The notes beneath the pieces were generated by a model. That model was not told the origin of the DNA. It ran no database searches and was given only the letters and a program-made list of their open reading frames with translations. Source: Micromonospora endophytica (lineage in GTDB: Bacteria; Actinomycetota; Actinomycetes; Mycobacteriales; Micromonosporaceae). From it: a stretch of DNA of 53,508 bases. The first letter of the stretch is position 1; every line of letters starts with the position of its first letter. Both the position numbers and the translations under genes were made by a program. Shown here piece by piece: positions 1-8,112 of this stretch. The stretch covers positions 1 to 53,508 of the forward strand of contig NZ_POTX01000009.1 in NCBI RefSeq assembly GCF_003236305.1, given 5' to 3'.

Positions 1-37
1 ACCCTCCACCCTCTTCCCCGCCCCGCGCGCCCACGCA

Positions 38-94
38 TCGCAGACCTTGGAAAGTTCCCGTTCGCACTGAACGCCAGATTTCCAAGATCTGCGA
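38..94. repeat. Imperfect inverted repeat in the left-end non-coding stretch
   Basis: The arms TCGCAGACCTTGGAAA (38-53) and TTTCCAAGATCTGCGA (79-94) pair over 16 bases with one mismatch around a 25-base loop. The loop itself contains GTTC/GAAC. No convincing gene lies in 1-268. The arms could form a cruciform or an RNA hairpin, or be an interspersed palindromic element. No function can be assigned from the sequence. Confidence 0.6.
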
Positions 95-268
95 CAGGGC
101 GGCGGAGGAGGGCAGGCGTACGGCCGGCGTGGTCACCGCCCGCGGCAGGTCGACAGATCGCGCCTACACGGCGCTGAGCTGCGGTTATTCTGCCGACAAG
201 TCGGTTCGCCGAAGGTTCCAGCCGAGCCCGAGCCCCGCCCAGCCCGACAGTGCACCAGGAGGATGAGC

Positions 269-2530
269 GTGTGCCGTAAGGACTGGAGCGATTACCTCGG
301 GTTCAAGCCCAGCCCGCAAGAGCACGGAGTGCTCGATCAACTTGCCGCCGGCAAGCAGGTGAATGTCAACAGCTCGCTGTCCGCCAGGCTGCTCACGACC
401 ATCTGCACTGATCCCGGCGATCGGTTCAAGGACCCGATAGTCCTGATCGGTGCTCATGTAGCAGAACGCCTGGATCTGTCCGGCCTTCGCCTCAAGCGCG
501 CCTTGTCGTTCCGCGACTGCCGGTTCGACAACGGCGTCGACCTGTCCAGAGCGGTGTGCGGCGAGACGATCGAGTTCATCGGTTGCACGATCGACGGCCT
601 CACCGCCGACAACATCCACAGCTGCAAGGACATCAGCGCCGTCGACTGCGACATCACCGGCGTCAGTTTCGCCGACGCCCATCTGGAAAAAGACCTGAGG
701 CTCACCAAAAGCCGGCTGACCCACCGACCCAGCTGCGCAGCGTTCTACGGCCCCGACATGGTCATCGAGGGTGGGCTGTTCCTGAACCACACCAAGGTGA
801 CCGGCAACGTCACGCTGGATTCCAGCCACATCGAGCACGACCTCGACTGTCGGGCTGGCCACTTCGGCGACGATTCGCCCGTGGCCATCGATGCGACAAA
901 CACGTTCGTCGGCTGGGAACTGCGCTGCGACGAACGGTTCCACGCCGAGGGAGAGGTACGGCTGTGCTGGGCACGGGCCGGCTCTGTCTCTTTCCGCAAC
1001 GCCACCCTGCACAACCCCAACGGGCTGGCACTGCGCGCCGACTCGCTGCGGGCCACCATTGGCTGCTACCTCGATCAGAACCTGCACGCCACGGGCGGCG
1101 TACGCCTGGTCGGCGCGCAGATCGACGGTGAGCTGAGCTGTAGTGGGGGCAGCTTCGACGGTCGCGGCGGCGTGGCGATCGAGGCGGAGCGGCTGACGGC
1201 CAAGGACGTGTACCTCGACCGGGGCTTCGTGGCGCACGGCACGGTGCGGCTGGTCGGCGCGATGCTGGCGCGCCAGCTCACCTGCACCGGGGGACGCTTC
1301 GACAACCAGTCCGGTAGTTCCCTGGACGCCACCGGACTGGCCTGTCAGGGCAGCGTCTACCTTGACAAAGATCCCAATCAGGAGACAGGTTTCCACGCCA
1401 ACGGTCAGGTTCGGCTGTGTGGTGCCAGCGTCGCCGAGGCGGTCGTCTGCACGGGAGGAGTTTTCGAGTGCGAGGCGGACACCGCGCTCGCCGCAGACGG
1501 CCTGACCACCGAGGGAGACGTGATGCTCAACGGCGACTTCCGGGCGGTTGGTGGAGTCAACCTGGCCCGGGCCACCGTTGGCCGGCAACTCGACTGCAGC
1601 GGTGGGTCCTTCCAGGCCCTGGGATACGCCGCTCTCAACCTGAGCGGCGTGGTCGGGCGCGGCGACGTGCTGCTCACCAACGGCTTCCAGGCGACCAGCG
1701 AGGTATCGCTCCGGGACGCGGACATCGCCCGGAACGTCGACCTGACCAAGGGCCACTTCACCGGAATCGGCGATAAGTCGCTCGACGCGTACGGACTACG
1801 AGTGGGCGGCACACTCGTGCTGTTGCCGGCAGAAAAACCCACCCAGACCGTCGACCTACGATACGCCCGCGTAGCGCGTCTTCATGACAGCGAGGTGGCC
1901 TACCCGGAGAACCGCGTCGAGCTGGAAGGTCTCACCTATGAAAGCCTGGAGAGCGACCTCGCGTACCAACAGCGCATCCAGATACTCGGCCGTATGCACA
2001 GCTATTCACGCCAGCCGTACCTGCAACTCAGCAAAGTCTACCGAGATGCCAGCAAGGACGAAGCAGATCGCGAGGTGGCGGTCGCCGGCCTGAAGCAACT
2101 TCGCAAGCGGGACAAACTGCGACCCCATTCGAAGGCGTGGAACTTTTTCATGTGGGCGACCGTCAGATATGGCTACCGCCTTTATCAACCGCTCCTCATC
2201 GCCCTCCCTTTAGCCCTGCTCAACATAATCTTCTTCCACACCGCCGAGCACCACGGTCTTATGGAACCGGTGGGGGCGGATACCGACGACAAGCCGCACA
2301 CCGATGCCACGCACTGCCCGGAGAACTACCCATGCTTCAACCCGCTCGCCTACTCCCTGCAGCTCCTGATTCCCGCGATAAACCTGTATCAGATCGATAA
2401 GTGGGTGCCCGACGCCACCAAATTCTGGGGCACACCGCTACTGTTCTGGACCTGGTTCATGATCATTGTCGGGTGGGCGCTCGGCTTCGCGCTCGTCGCC
2501 GCGATCACCCAAGCGATTCGCAAGGAATAA
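269..2530 (+). CDS. Large repeat-rich (beta-solenoid-like) protein with C-terminal membrane segments, function unknown
   Basis: The product has about 753 residues. Residues 60-520 hold many degenerate repeats of roughly 44 residues with motifs such as VRLVGA, LSCSGGSF and VYLD, in which short beta-strand-like stretches alternate with Cys/Gly turns. This resembles pentapeptide or bactofilin-like right-handed solenoids. The C-terminal 150 residues hold two hydrophobic segments (ALPLALLNIIFF, and one near the end around MIIVGWALGFALVAAI), so the solenoid is probably anchored to the membrane. There is no signal peptide. Similar actinobacterial proteins are often labelled 'membrane-associated oxidoreductase', but I see no oxidoreductase motif. 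AGGAGG (257-262) abuts the ATG at 263, so the in-frame GTG at 269, with a 6-base spacer, is the better start. The gene stands alone, next to a toxin-antitoxin pair, which suggests accessory DNA. Confidence 0.75.
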   Translation: MCRKDWSDYLGFKPSPQEHGVLDQLAAGKQVNVNSSLSARLLTTICTDPGDRFKDPIVLIGAHVAERLDLSGLRLKRALSFRDCRFDNGVDLSRAVCGETIEFIGCTIDGLTADNIHSCKDISAVDCDITGVSFADAHLEKDLRLTKSRLTHRPSCAAFYGPDMVIEGGLFLNHTKVTGNVTLDSSHIEHDLDCRAGHFGDDSPVAIDATNTFVGWELRCDERFHAEGEVRLCWARAGSVSFRNATLHNPNGLALRADSLRATIGCYLDQNLHATGGVRLVGAQIDGELSCSGGSFDGRGGVAIEAERLTAKDVYLDRGFVAHGTVRLVGAMLARQLTCTGGRFDNQSGSSLDATGLACQGSVYLDKDPNQETGFHANGQVRLCGASVAEAVVCTGGVFECEADTALAADGLTTEGDVMLNGDFRAVGGVNLARATVGRQLDCSGGSFQALGYAALNLSGVVGRGDVLLTNGFQATSEVSLRDADIARNVDLTKGHFTGIGDKSLDAYGLRVGGTLVLLPAEKPTQTVDLRYARVARLHDSEVAYPENRVELEGLTYESLESDLAYQQRIQILGRMHSYSRQPYLQLSKVYRDASKDEADREVAVAGLKQLRKRDKLRPHSKAWNFFMWATVRYGYRLYQPLLIALPLALLNIIFFHTAEHHGLMEPVGADTDDKPHTDATHCPENYPCFNPLAYSLQLLIPAINLYQIDKWVPDATKFWGTPLLFWTWFMIIVGWALGFALVAAITQAIRKE

Positions 2531-2573
2531 GGAAGACCGCGACGGGCATCTCCCGGACTCTCGCCTGTGGCGG

Positions 2574-2969
2574 TCAGGTGATCCGCTCTTGACTCAGTTG
2601 CGGGACGAGCCGAGATGCGGTCTCGAAGTCGGCGTCCTGGTGCAGGACCACCAGCTTCAGCCGAATGGCGGTGGCCGCCACAAGGTGGTCGGCAACGGAA
2701 AGCCCCTGGTGGGCGCTGTGGCTGGCGAGTTCCTGCCGCACCGCCCGCACGACCTGCCAGGCGTCGTCCGGCACCGGCACCCACGGGTACAGGTCGCGGA
2801 GTCCGCGCTCGACCCGGTCGTATGCCTTCGCGTCCGCGATGGTCAGAGTTTCCACGAGCACCGGGTCGCAGATGGCGATCAGGCCACGGGAGGCCAGGTC
2901 GGACCAGTGCGGTTCGACCTGACGGCGAACCATACGGACCAGCGCGCTGGTGTCGATGAGGTACTTCAC
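2574..2969 (-). CDS. vapC: VapC-type PIN-domain toxin (ribonuclease)
   Basis: This 131-residue protein has the PIN-domain layout: N-terminal LIDTSA with Asp6, Glu40 in LVETLT, Asp94 in VADHLVA, and Asp112/Asp114 in QDADF. Together these form the acidic Mg2+ site of VapC ribonucleases, which usually cut tRNA or rRNA. Its GTG start overlaps the last bases of the upstream antitoxin gene (GTGA overlap), so the two are translationally coupled. All four acidic positions are present, so the toxin is likely active. The RNA target cannot be told from the sequence. Confidence 0.88.
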   Translation of the reverse strand: MKYLIDTSALVRMVRRQVEPHWSDLASRGLIAICDPVLVETLTIADAKAYDRVERGLRDLYPWVPVPDDAWQVVRAVRQELASHSAHQGLSVADHLVAATAIRLKLVVLHQDADFETASRLVPQLSQERIT

Positions 2970-3178
2970 TTGTCGATCTCGTCGAGTTGATCGAAGTCGA
3001 AGCCCCCCGCGTCAGCGACGTCCTGAAGGTCAGCCAGAGCCCGCTGTCGCCGCTCCCGGCTGGACTCCACCGCCTGCCGGAGCGCCTCCGTCACCGTCTC
3101 CTTCTTGGTCGTGGTGCCGAGCGCAGCAGTCGCCTCCGCCAGAAGATCCTCATCGAGGTCGAGCAGGGTTTTGGCCAT
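2966..3178 (-). CDS. vapB: VapB-type antitoxin
   Basis: This 70-residue protein begins MAKTLLDLDEDLL, a short N-terminal strand followed by helices, as in ribbon-helix-helix VapB antitoxins of the AbrB-unlike, MetJ/Arc-like class. The charged C-terminal half (DVADAGGFDFDQLDEIDK) is the likely toxin-wrapping tail. An earlier in-frame GTG at 3187 lies within the ribosome binding site. The ATG at 3178 has GGGAGG upstream with an 8-9 base spacer and is the better start. The complex with VapC would bind the palindrome just upstream and repress the operon. Confidence 0.85.
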   Translation of the reverse strand: MAKTLLDLDEDLLAEATAALGTTTKKETVTEALRQAVESSRERRQRALADLQDVADAGGFDFDQLDEIDK

Positions 3179-3184
3179 GAGATA

Positions 3185-3216
3185 CACCTCCCGGACAAGA
3201 ATATATCCGGGAGGTG
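3185..3216 (-). promoter_or_regulatory. Probable vapBC operator palindrome with ribosome binding site
   Basis: A perfect 11-base inverted repeat (CACCTCCCGGA / TCCGGGAGGTG, 3185-3195 and 3206-3216) with a 10-base AT-rich centre lies directly upstream of vapB. On the minus strand the centre reads TATATT, a good -10 hexamer. TTCGAT, 16 bases further upstream, is a weak -35. The proximal arm contains the vapB ribosome binding site GGGAGG. VapBC binding here would block the promoter, and folding of the RNA would also hide the ribosome binding site. Operator palindromes are usual for this family; the assignment here is inference. Confidence 0.7.
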
Positions 3217-3243
3217 CGTATATCGAACGAACGAAGCCGGTCG

Positions 3244-3993
3244 TCAGCCGACGGCGGCCATGACCTCGTCGGAGACGTCGAAGTTGGCGAAGACGTTCTG
3301 CACGTCGTCGCTGTCCTCCAGGACGTCGATCAGCTTGAAGATCTTGCGGGCGCCTTCCTCGTCCAGCGGCACGGTGACGCTGGGGATGAGCGAGGACTCG
3401 GCCGACTCGTACTCGATGCCGGCGTCCTGGAGCGCGGTGCGGACGGCCAGCAGGTCACCCGGCTCGGAGACCACCTCGAATGCCTCGCCCAGGTCGTTGA
3501 CCTCTTCGGCGCCCGCGTCCAGGACGGCGAGCATCACGTCGTCCTCGCTGGTGCCGGCCTTCGGCACGATCACCACGCCCTTGCGGGAGAACATGTACGA
3601 CACCGAGCCGGCGTCGGCGAACGAGCCGCCGTTGCGGGTCAGCGCGGTGCGTACCTCGGTGGCGGCGCGGTTGCGGTTGTCGGTCAGACACTCGATGAGC
3701 AGCGCGACGCCGTTCGGGCCGTACCCCTCATACATGATCGTCTGGTAGTCGGCGCCACCGGCCTCCAGGCCGGAGCCGCGCTTGACCGCGCGGTCGATGT
3801 TGTCGTTGGGTACGGAGTTCTTCTTGGCCTTCTGGATCGCGTCGTAGAGGGTCGGGTTGCCGGCGGGGTCGCCGCCGCCGGTCCGCGCCGCGACCTCGAC
3901 GTTCTTGATCAGCTTGGCGAACATCTTGCCGCGCTTGGCGTCGATGACCGCCTTCTTGTGCTTGGTCGTCGCCCACTTTGAGTGGCCGGACAT
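3244..3993 (-). CDS. yebC: YebC/PmpR family protein (TACO1-like translation or transcription factor)
   Basis: This 249-residue protein has the family signature at its N-terminus ([22 protein letters not shown]) and the conserved block around [14 protein letters not shown] and [11 protein letters not shown]. Length and architecture are those of complete YebC proteins. Members are described as DNA-binding regulators and, more recently, as ribosome-associated factors that relieve stalling at proline stretches. In other actinobacteria yebC lies between pdxT and ruvCAB. Here the pdx side is interrupted by three reading frames, and the downstream side leads into vapBC with no ruvC in view. Confidence 0.93.
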   Translation of the reverse strand: MSGHSKWATTKHKKAVIDAKRGKMFAKLIKNVEVAARTGGGDPAGNPTLYDAIQKAKKNSVPNDNIDRAVKRGSGLEAGGADYQTIMYEGYGPNGVALLIECLTDNRNRAATEVRTALTRNGGSFADAGSVSYMFSRKGVVIVPKAGTSEDDVMLAVLDAGAEEVNDLGEAFEVVSEPGDLLAVRTALQDAGIEYESAESSLIPSVTVPLDEEGARKIFKLIDVLEDSDDVQNVFANFDVSDEVMAAVG

Positions 3994-4140
3994 CTGTTAC
4001 CTCCGTTGCTACCCGCCGTCTGCATCGACCGCACCGCGCACGCCCCCGCTCCCACCGGCGCACACGGTGGTGCCGGTCAGCTCTCTGGTGGAAGCCGTGA
4101 CGGCCAGATGGCCCTGCCGAATCTCGACAATCCTACCGAC

Positions 4141-4169
4141 GTGCGGCGGGTGGCCGTCACCCGCCGCAC
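4141..4169 (-). terminator. Perfect 12-bp hairpin downstream of the FMN reductase unit
   Basis: GTGCGGCGGGTG and CACCCGCCGCAC pair perfectly around a 5-base loop (GCCGT). The hairpin lies between the end of the leftward reductase/remnant unit (4218) and the start of yebC (3993). There is no U-tract, as is common for high-GC terminators. It probably ends or attenuates transcription from the reductase. The 224-base gap otherwise holds only the yebC upstream region. Confidence 0.55.
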
Positions 4170-4217
4170 GCCGGCAGCCATGCCGATACCCGCAGATCAC
4201 CGCATAGCGGGCTAAAG

Positions 4218-4352
4218 TCACTCCCCCATGCCGTACGACCCCTGCACGGTGAACTCCGCGACATCGCGCTGCTCGCAGCGCTCCTCCAGGGCAGCCCGGT
4301 AGCTACGGTCCGGCCGGACCCGGTACCTGATCAGGATCCTCTCCATGCTCAT
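4218..4352 (-). pseudogene. 44-codon remnant of a small actinobacterial conserved protein, apparently with an internal in-frame deletion
   Basis: The reading frame starts MSMERILIRYRVRPD and ends with YRAALEERCEQRDVAEFTVQGSYGMGE. From memory, a family of about 100-residue actinobacterial proteins starts with a similar (I/V)RYRV(K/R)P strand and ends with an 'ERCDEPP...GSY' strand. Here the two ends are joined without the middle, which suggests an internal deletion that kept the frame. Its ATG overlaps the TGA of the FMN reductase gene (ATGA), so it is still translationally coupled. It could be an expressed micro-protein. The family identification is recall, not a search. Confidence 0.45.
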
Positions 4353-4960
4353 GCCACCGCGGCGACGTCGCGGGCCGCGTCGAGGAGGTCGGTGACCATC
4401 GCCCGCACCGCCGCCGCCCGGTCCTCGCCGGGCGCGATCCGCCCGGTCGCCGTCGGGTCGGAGGGGTCCTCGCCGGTCCAGTCGAAGTCGGTGAAGAGCG
4501 CCAACTCGACGGACTCGCGGAGAACCTCCATGCCCACCTCGGTCAGGATGTCCCGCAGGTGCCCGGTCACCCGCTCGGCGCCGCGCACCCCATAGCTGAG
4601 CAGGCCGGCGGGCTTGCCGCGCCACTCGGCGTCGAGATAGTCGATCCCGTTCTTGAGTACGGCGGGCACCGACCTGTTGTACTCCGGTGAGACGAAGACG
4701 AAGGCGTCGCAGGCCGCCACCGTCGCCGACCAGGCTCGGGTGTGCTCGTTGCGGTAGTCGCCGAACCTCGCCGGCACCGGCTCGTCCAGCAACGGCAGGT
4801 GGTGCCGCGCGAGGTCGATCAGCGCGACGGTCGCCTCACCGTCGCGTACCGCCGGGTGTTGGGCCATCACCTCGATGGCCCAGCCGGCCACCACCGGCGC
4901 CCGCCGGCCCGGACGGCTGCTGCCCACGATCACGCCGATGACGAAGGGTTGTTCTCTCAT
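4349..4960 (-). CDS. NADPH-dependent FMN reductase family flavoprotein
   Basis: This 203-residue protein has the flavodoxin-like fold of FMN_red proteins. The N-terminal phosphate loop is GVIVGSSRPGRRAPVVAGW, and the family hallmark SPEYNRSVPAVLKNGIDYL lies near residues 92-110, where it binds the flavin and supports dimerisation. GLLSYGVRGAERV follows. Such enzymes reduce FMN, quinones or azo compounds with NAD(P)H. It is divergent from the XRE regulator at 5064 across about 100 bases, so that regulator probably controls it. The specific substrate is unknown. Confidence 0.88.
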   Translation of the reverse strand: MREQPFVIGVIVGSSRPGRRAPVVAGWAIEVMAQHPAVRDGEATVALIDLARHHLPLLDEPVPARFGDYRNEHTRAWSATVAACDAFVFVSPEYNRSVPAVLKNGIDYLDAEWRGKPAGLLSYGVRGAERVTGHLRDILTEVGMEVLRESVELALFTDFDWTGEDPSDPTATGRIAPGEDRAAAVRAMVTDLLDAARDVAAVA

Positions 4961-5063
4961 GCCCCCATCTCATCGACGGGCCGGCGTGCCCGGGAGGCCG
5001 CCGGGAGGATAGCCCCGGCGGGGACACCCTGGCCGGCGGCGGAGAATGCAGACTGGGTACGTG

Positions 5064-5912
5064 ATGGACGGGGAGTTGGGCGCGTTCCTGCGCAGCCGAC
5101 GGGAGGCGCTGCGGCCCGAGCAGGTGGGGCTGCCGGCCGGCCCGCGACGGCGTACGCCAGGGTTGCGGCGGGCCGAGGTCGCGACGCTGGCCCAGGTCAG
5201 CGTGGAGTACCTGACCCGGCTCGAACAGGGCCGCGACAACCGACCCTCGCCGGAGATCCTCGCCGCGCTGGCGAGGGCGCTGCGGCTGGCGGAGGCCGAC
5301 CGGCGGCATCTGCAACAACTGGCGTCGGTCGACCACCGCCGGCAGTTGTGCACGGGACGGCGGCCGGCGGTCTCGCGTACCGTCCGCCCCGAGGTTCGGG
5401 GGCTGCTGGACGCGGTGCGGGACCGGCCTGTGTACCTGCTCAACCGGATCGGTGACGTGCTGGCCTGGAACGATCCGTTCGACCGGCTGGCCCGCCCGCT
5501 GGGACTGCTCGATGGTGACCGGCCCAACCTCTTGTGGTTCGTCTTCACCGACGAACGTGCCCGCGCGCATTTTGCCGACTGGGCTGAGCTGGCCGACGAG
5601 CAGGTCGCCGAGCTGCACCGGCTACGCCAGGGTGATCCCGCCACTGACGCGTTCGCCGACCGGCTCGGCCGTACCGTCGGGTCGGTCTTCACCTCCCGGT
5701 GGGGGCGGCGTCCGGTCGCGGCCCAGGCCAGCGGCGTGCGCTGGTTGCGGCATCCGGAGGTCGGGCCGCTGCGCCTGGCATACGAGACCTTGGAGCTCGC
5801 CGACGACCAGCAGCGACTGGTGGTGCACCTGCCGACCGACGCGGACAGCGCGGCGGCGCTGGACCGCCTGCTGGGGCGGCGACCCGGCGGCCTGCGCTCG
5901 ATAGCCAGCTGA
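5064..5912 (+). CDS. XRE-family regulator with MmyB-like ligand-binding domain
   Basis: This protein of about 282 residues starts with a helix-turn-helix (LGAFLRSRREAL, then RRTPGLRRAEVATLAQVSVEYLTRLEQG, residues 5-60). The long C-terminal domain contains YLLNRIGDVLAWNDPFDRL, LWFVFTD and LRLAYETLELADDQQRLVVHLP. These are hallmarks of the MmyB/MltR-type domain, described as binding fatty acid-like ligands. Such regulators typically sit divergently from an oxidoreductase that they control, as here. An earlier ATG at 5046 is in frame, but MDGELGAFLRSRR (5064) matches family N-termini better. Confidence 0.87.
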   Translation: MDGELGAFLRSRREALRPEQVGLPAGPRRRTPGLRRAEVATLAQVSVEYLTRLEQGRDNRPSPEILAALARALRLAEADRRHLQQLASVDHRRQLCTGRRPAVSRTVRPEVRGLLDAVRDRPVYLLNRIGDVLAWNDPFDRLARPLGLLDGDRPNLLWFVFTDERARAHFADWAELADEQVAELHRLRQGDPATDAFADRLGRTVGSVFTSRWGRRPVAAQASGVRWLRHPEVGPLRLAYETLELADDQQRLVVHLPTDADSAAALDRLLGRRPGGLRSIAS

Positions 5913-5932
5913 GGTCCCCACACCGGGCACTG

Positions 5933-6541
5933 TCAGGTGCGGACCAGGTCGACGAAGTAGCGGTGCAGGCGGAGGTCTCGGGTGAGTTCGGGGTGGAAGG
6001 AGGTGGCGAGCAGGTTGCCCTGGCGGACCGCCACGACGCGGCCGGCGGCGGGGCCCTCGGTCACCGTGCCCAGCACCTCCACTCCCGCGCCGACCCGCTC
6101 GACCCAGGGGGCGCGGATGAAGACCGCGTGCAGCGGGCCGCCGTCGATCCCGGTGATCTCCACCGGCGCCTCGAACGAGTCGACCTGCCGGCCGAAGGCG
6201 TTGCGCCGCACGGTCATCGTGATGCCGTCGAAGCCGCGCTGGTCCGGTCGACCGTCGAGGACCTCCTGCGCCAGCATGATCATGCCGGCGCAGGAGCCGT
6301 AGACCGGCAGGCCGGCGGCGATCCGCTTGTCGATCGGTTCGCGCAGCTCGAAGATGTCCACCAGTTTGCTGATCGTGGTGGATTCGCCGCCCGGGATGAC
6401 CAGGCCGTCGACCGCGTCCAGCTCCGCCGCCCGACGGACCGGGCGGGCCTGCGCGCCCACGTCGGTGAGCGCGGTGAGATGTTCGCGTACGTCGCCCTGA
6501 AGGGCGAGCACACCGATCACCGGTGCCGTCACACACCTCAC
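5933..6541 (-). CDS. pdxT: Pyridoxal 5'-phosphate synthase glutaminase subunit
   Basis: This class I glutaminase of about 200 residues supplies ammonia to PdxS. The catalytic triad is visible: Cys84 in GSCAGM, and His183 and Glu185 in SFHPEL. The oxyanion motif PGGEST lies near residue 50. The GTG at 6541 overlaps the pdxS stop codon (GTGA), giving translational coupling. An in-frame GTG at 6532 ([13 protein letters not shown]) is an alternative start that matches family N-termini. The product forms the DXP-independent PLP synthase with PdxS. Confidence 0.95.
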   Translation of the reverse strand: MRCVTAPVIGVLALQGDVREHLTALTDVGAQARPVRRAAELDAVDGLVIPGGESTTISKLVDIFELREPIDKRIAAGLPVYGSCAGMIMLAQEVLDGRPDQRGFDGITMTVRRNAFGRQVDSFEAPVEITGIDGGPLHAVFIRAPWVERVGAGVEVLGTVTEGPAAGRVVAVRQGNLLATSFHPELTRDLRLHRYFVDLVRT

Positions 6542-7455
6542 CAGCCGCGGTCGGCGAGGCGGTGCGGGACGGGGATGTCGTCGACGTTGATGCCGACCAT
6601 CGCCTCGCCGAGACCCCGGGAGACCTTGGCCAGCACGTCCGGGTCGTCGTGGAAGGTGGTCGCCTTGACGATCGCGGCGGCCCGCTGCGCCGGGTTGCCG
6701 GCCTTGAAGATGCCGGAGCCGACGAAGACGCCCTCGGCGCCGAGCTGCATCATCATCGCCGCGTCGGCCGGGGTGGCGATGCCACCGGCGGTGAAGAGCA
6801 CCACCGGCAGCTTGCCGCTCTCGGCGACCTCCTTGACCAGCTCGTACGGCGCCTGCAGCTCCTTCGCCGCGACAAACAGCTCATCGGTCGGCAGCGTCTG
6901 GAGGCGGCGGATCTCCTGCCGGATCTTCCGCATGTGGGTGGTGGCGTTGGAGACGTCACCGGTGCCGGCCTCACCCTTGGAGCGGATCATCGCGGCGCCC
7001 TCGGTGATCCGCCGCAGCGCCTCGCCCAGGTTCGTCGCGCCGCAGACGAACGGGACGGTGAACGCCCACTTGTCGATGTGGTTGGCGTAGTCGGCCGGGG
7101 TGAGCACCTCGGACTCGTCGACGTAGTCGACGCCGAGCGCCTGGAGGATCTGCGCCTCCACGAAGTGGCCGATGCGGGCCTTTGCCATCACCGGGATGGA
7201 GACGGCGTTGATGATGCCGTCGATCATGTCGGGGTCGCTCATCCGGGACACCCCGCCCTGGGCGCGGATGTCGGCGGGCACCCGCTCCAGCGCCATCACC
7301 GCGACCGCGCCGGCGTCCTCAGCGATCTTGGCCTGCTCGGGGGTGACCACGTCCATGATCACGCCGCCCTTGAGCATCTCGGCCATGCCCCGCTTGACGC
7401 GGGCGGTGCCGACGACCGGACCGGCGTCGGGATTCGGGGAAGTCGTCTCGGACAC
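6538..7455 (-). CDS. pdxS: Pyridoxal 5'-phosphate synthase lyase subunit
   Basis: This 305-residue TIM-barrel protein makes pyridoxal phosphate from ribose 5-phosphate, glyceraldehyde 3-phosphate and ammonia. Signature stretches are [53 protein letters not shown] and [17 protein letters not shown]; they include the lysines that carry the covalent intermediates. The GTG start has GAGGAG about nine bases upstream. It lies downstream of the PIM genes, as in M. tuberculosis, and is coupled to pdxT. Confidence 0.96.
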   Translation of the reverse strand: MSETTSPNPDAGPVVGTARVKRGMAEMLKGGVIMDVVTPEQAKIAEDAGAVAVMALERVPADIRAQGGVSRMSDPDMIDGIINAVSIPVMAKARIGHFVEAQILQALGVDYVDESEVLTPADYANHIDKWAFTVPFVCGATNLGEALRRITEGAAMIRSKGEAGTGDVSNATTHMRKIRQEIRRLQTLPTDELFVAAKELQAPYELVKEVAESGKLPVVLFTAGGIATPADAAMMMQLGAEGVFVGSGIFKAGNPAQRAAAIVKATTFHDDPDVLAKVSRGLGEAMVGINVDDIPVPHRLADRGW

Positions 7456-7579
7456 GGATCATCGCTCCTCGGGCGGCGCGGGACGGGACGGCGAAATGCT
7501 ACGTCCGGCCGACGGCCGTTCCGACAGCCAATCGGATCCGTGGTGGCCTGCGGTGTGGCCGCCGTCACCGACGGCGTGA

Positions 7580-8086
7580 TCACCTGGTGGTGGCGTCCAC
7601 CGGGGGTACGAAGAGAGTCGGATCGTCGATGTCGAAATAGCGCGGCCAGGTGTGCTGGCGGCCCATCCGCAGTAGGCGGACCAGCGGTCGGCTGCGGGCC
7701 GTACGGGCATCCCGGACCAGATCGGTGTGCACCTGCCGGGCCAGGGCCAGGCGCCGACTGGCGGCGATCACGGCGTCACAGTCGGGATCGGTGGGGTCCA
7801 ACTCGACCGCGCGCAGCTGCCTGGTCAGGTCGTTCTCGGCCGCTTCCCGCTCCTCCGGGCGGGCGTCGAGCGCGATGCGCGCGGCCGCGTACAGCTCGAC
7901 GCCGTAGCGGCGTTCGGCGAGCACCGCCGCCGCAGCCGCCCGGCGCAGCAGGTGCGCGTCCAGGGCACGGGCGGCAAGCTGCGCGCGGGACTGGAGCCGC
8001 TCGACCCGGCCGGCGGTCCAGATCAGGTACACCGCCACCAGGGCGACGACCACCGTCGCGCCCACCACCCACCACATGCCCGGCAT
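7580..8086 (-). CDS. Small membrane-anchored protein, function unknown
   Basis: This protein of about 168 residues has one N-terminal membrane segment (MPGMWWVVGATVVVALVAVYLIW). An amphipathic, Ala/Arg/Leu-rich helical region follows (VERLQSRAQLAARALDAHLLRRAAAAAVLAERR), with an overall LemA-like look and no enzymatic motif. The MPGMWW start is preferred over upstream in-frame codons because it places the membrane segment at the N-terminus. It sits 26 bases downstream of pimA and is likely cotranscribed with it. A link to PIM synthesis is suggested only by position. Confidence 0.75.
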   Translation of the reverse strand: MPGMWWVVGATVVVALVAVYLIWTAGRVERLQSRAQLAARALDAHLLRRAAAAAVLAERRYGVELYAAARIALDARPEEREAAENDLTRQLRAVELDPTDPDCDAVIAASRRLALARQVHTDLVRDARTARSRPLVRLLRMGRQHTWPRYFDIDDPTLFVPPVDATTR

Positions 8087-8112
8087 CGTAGTGCTGCTCC
8101 CGTTCCTCCCGA

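Noticed and set aside
4009..4221. 70-codon minus-strand frame in the yebC upstream gap
   Set aside because: It contains the 12-bp hairpin, lacks a good ribosome binding site and has no resemblance to a known protein.
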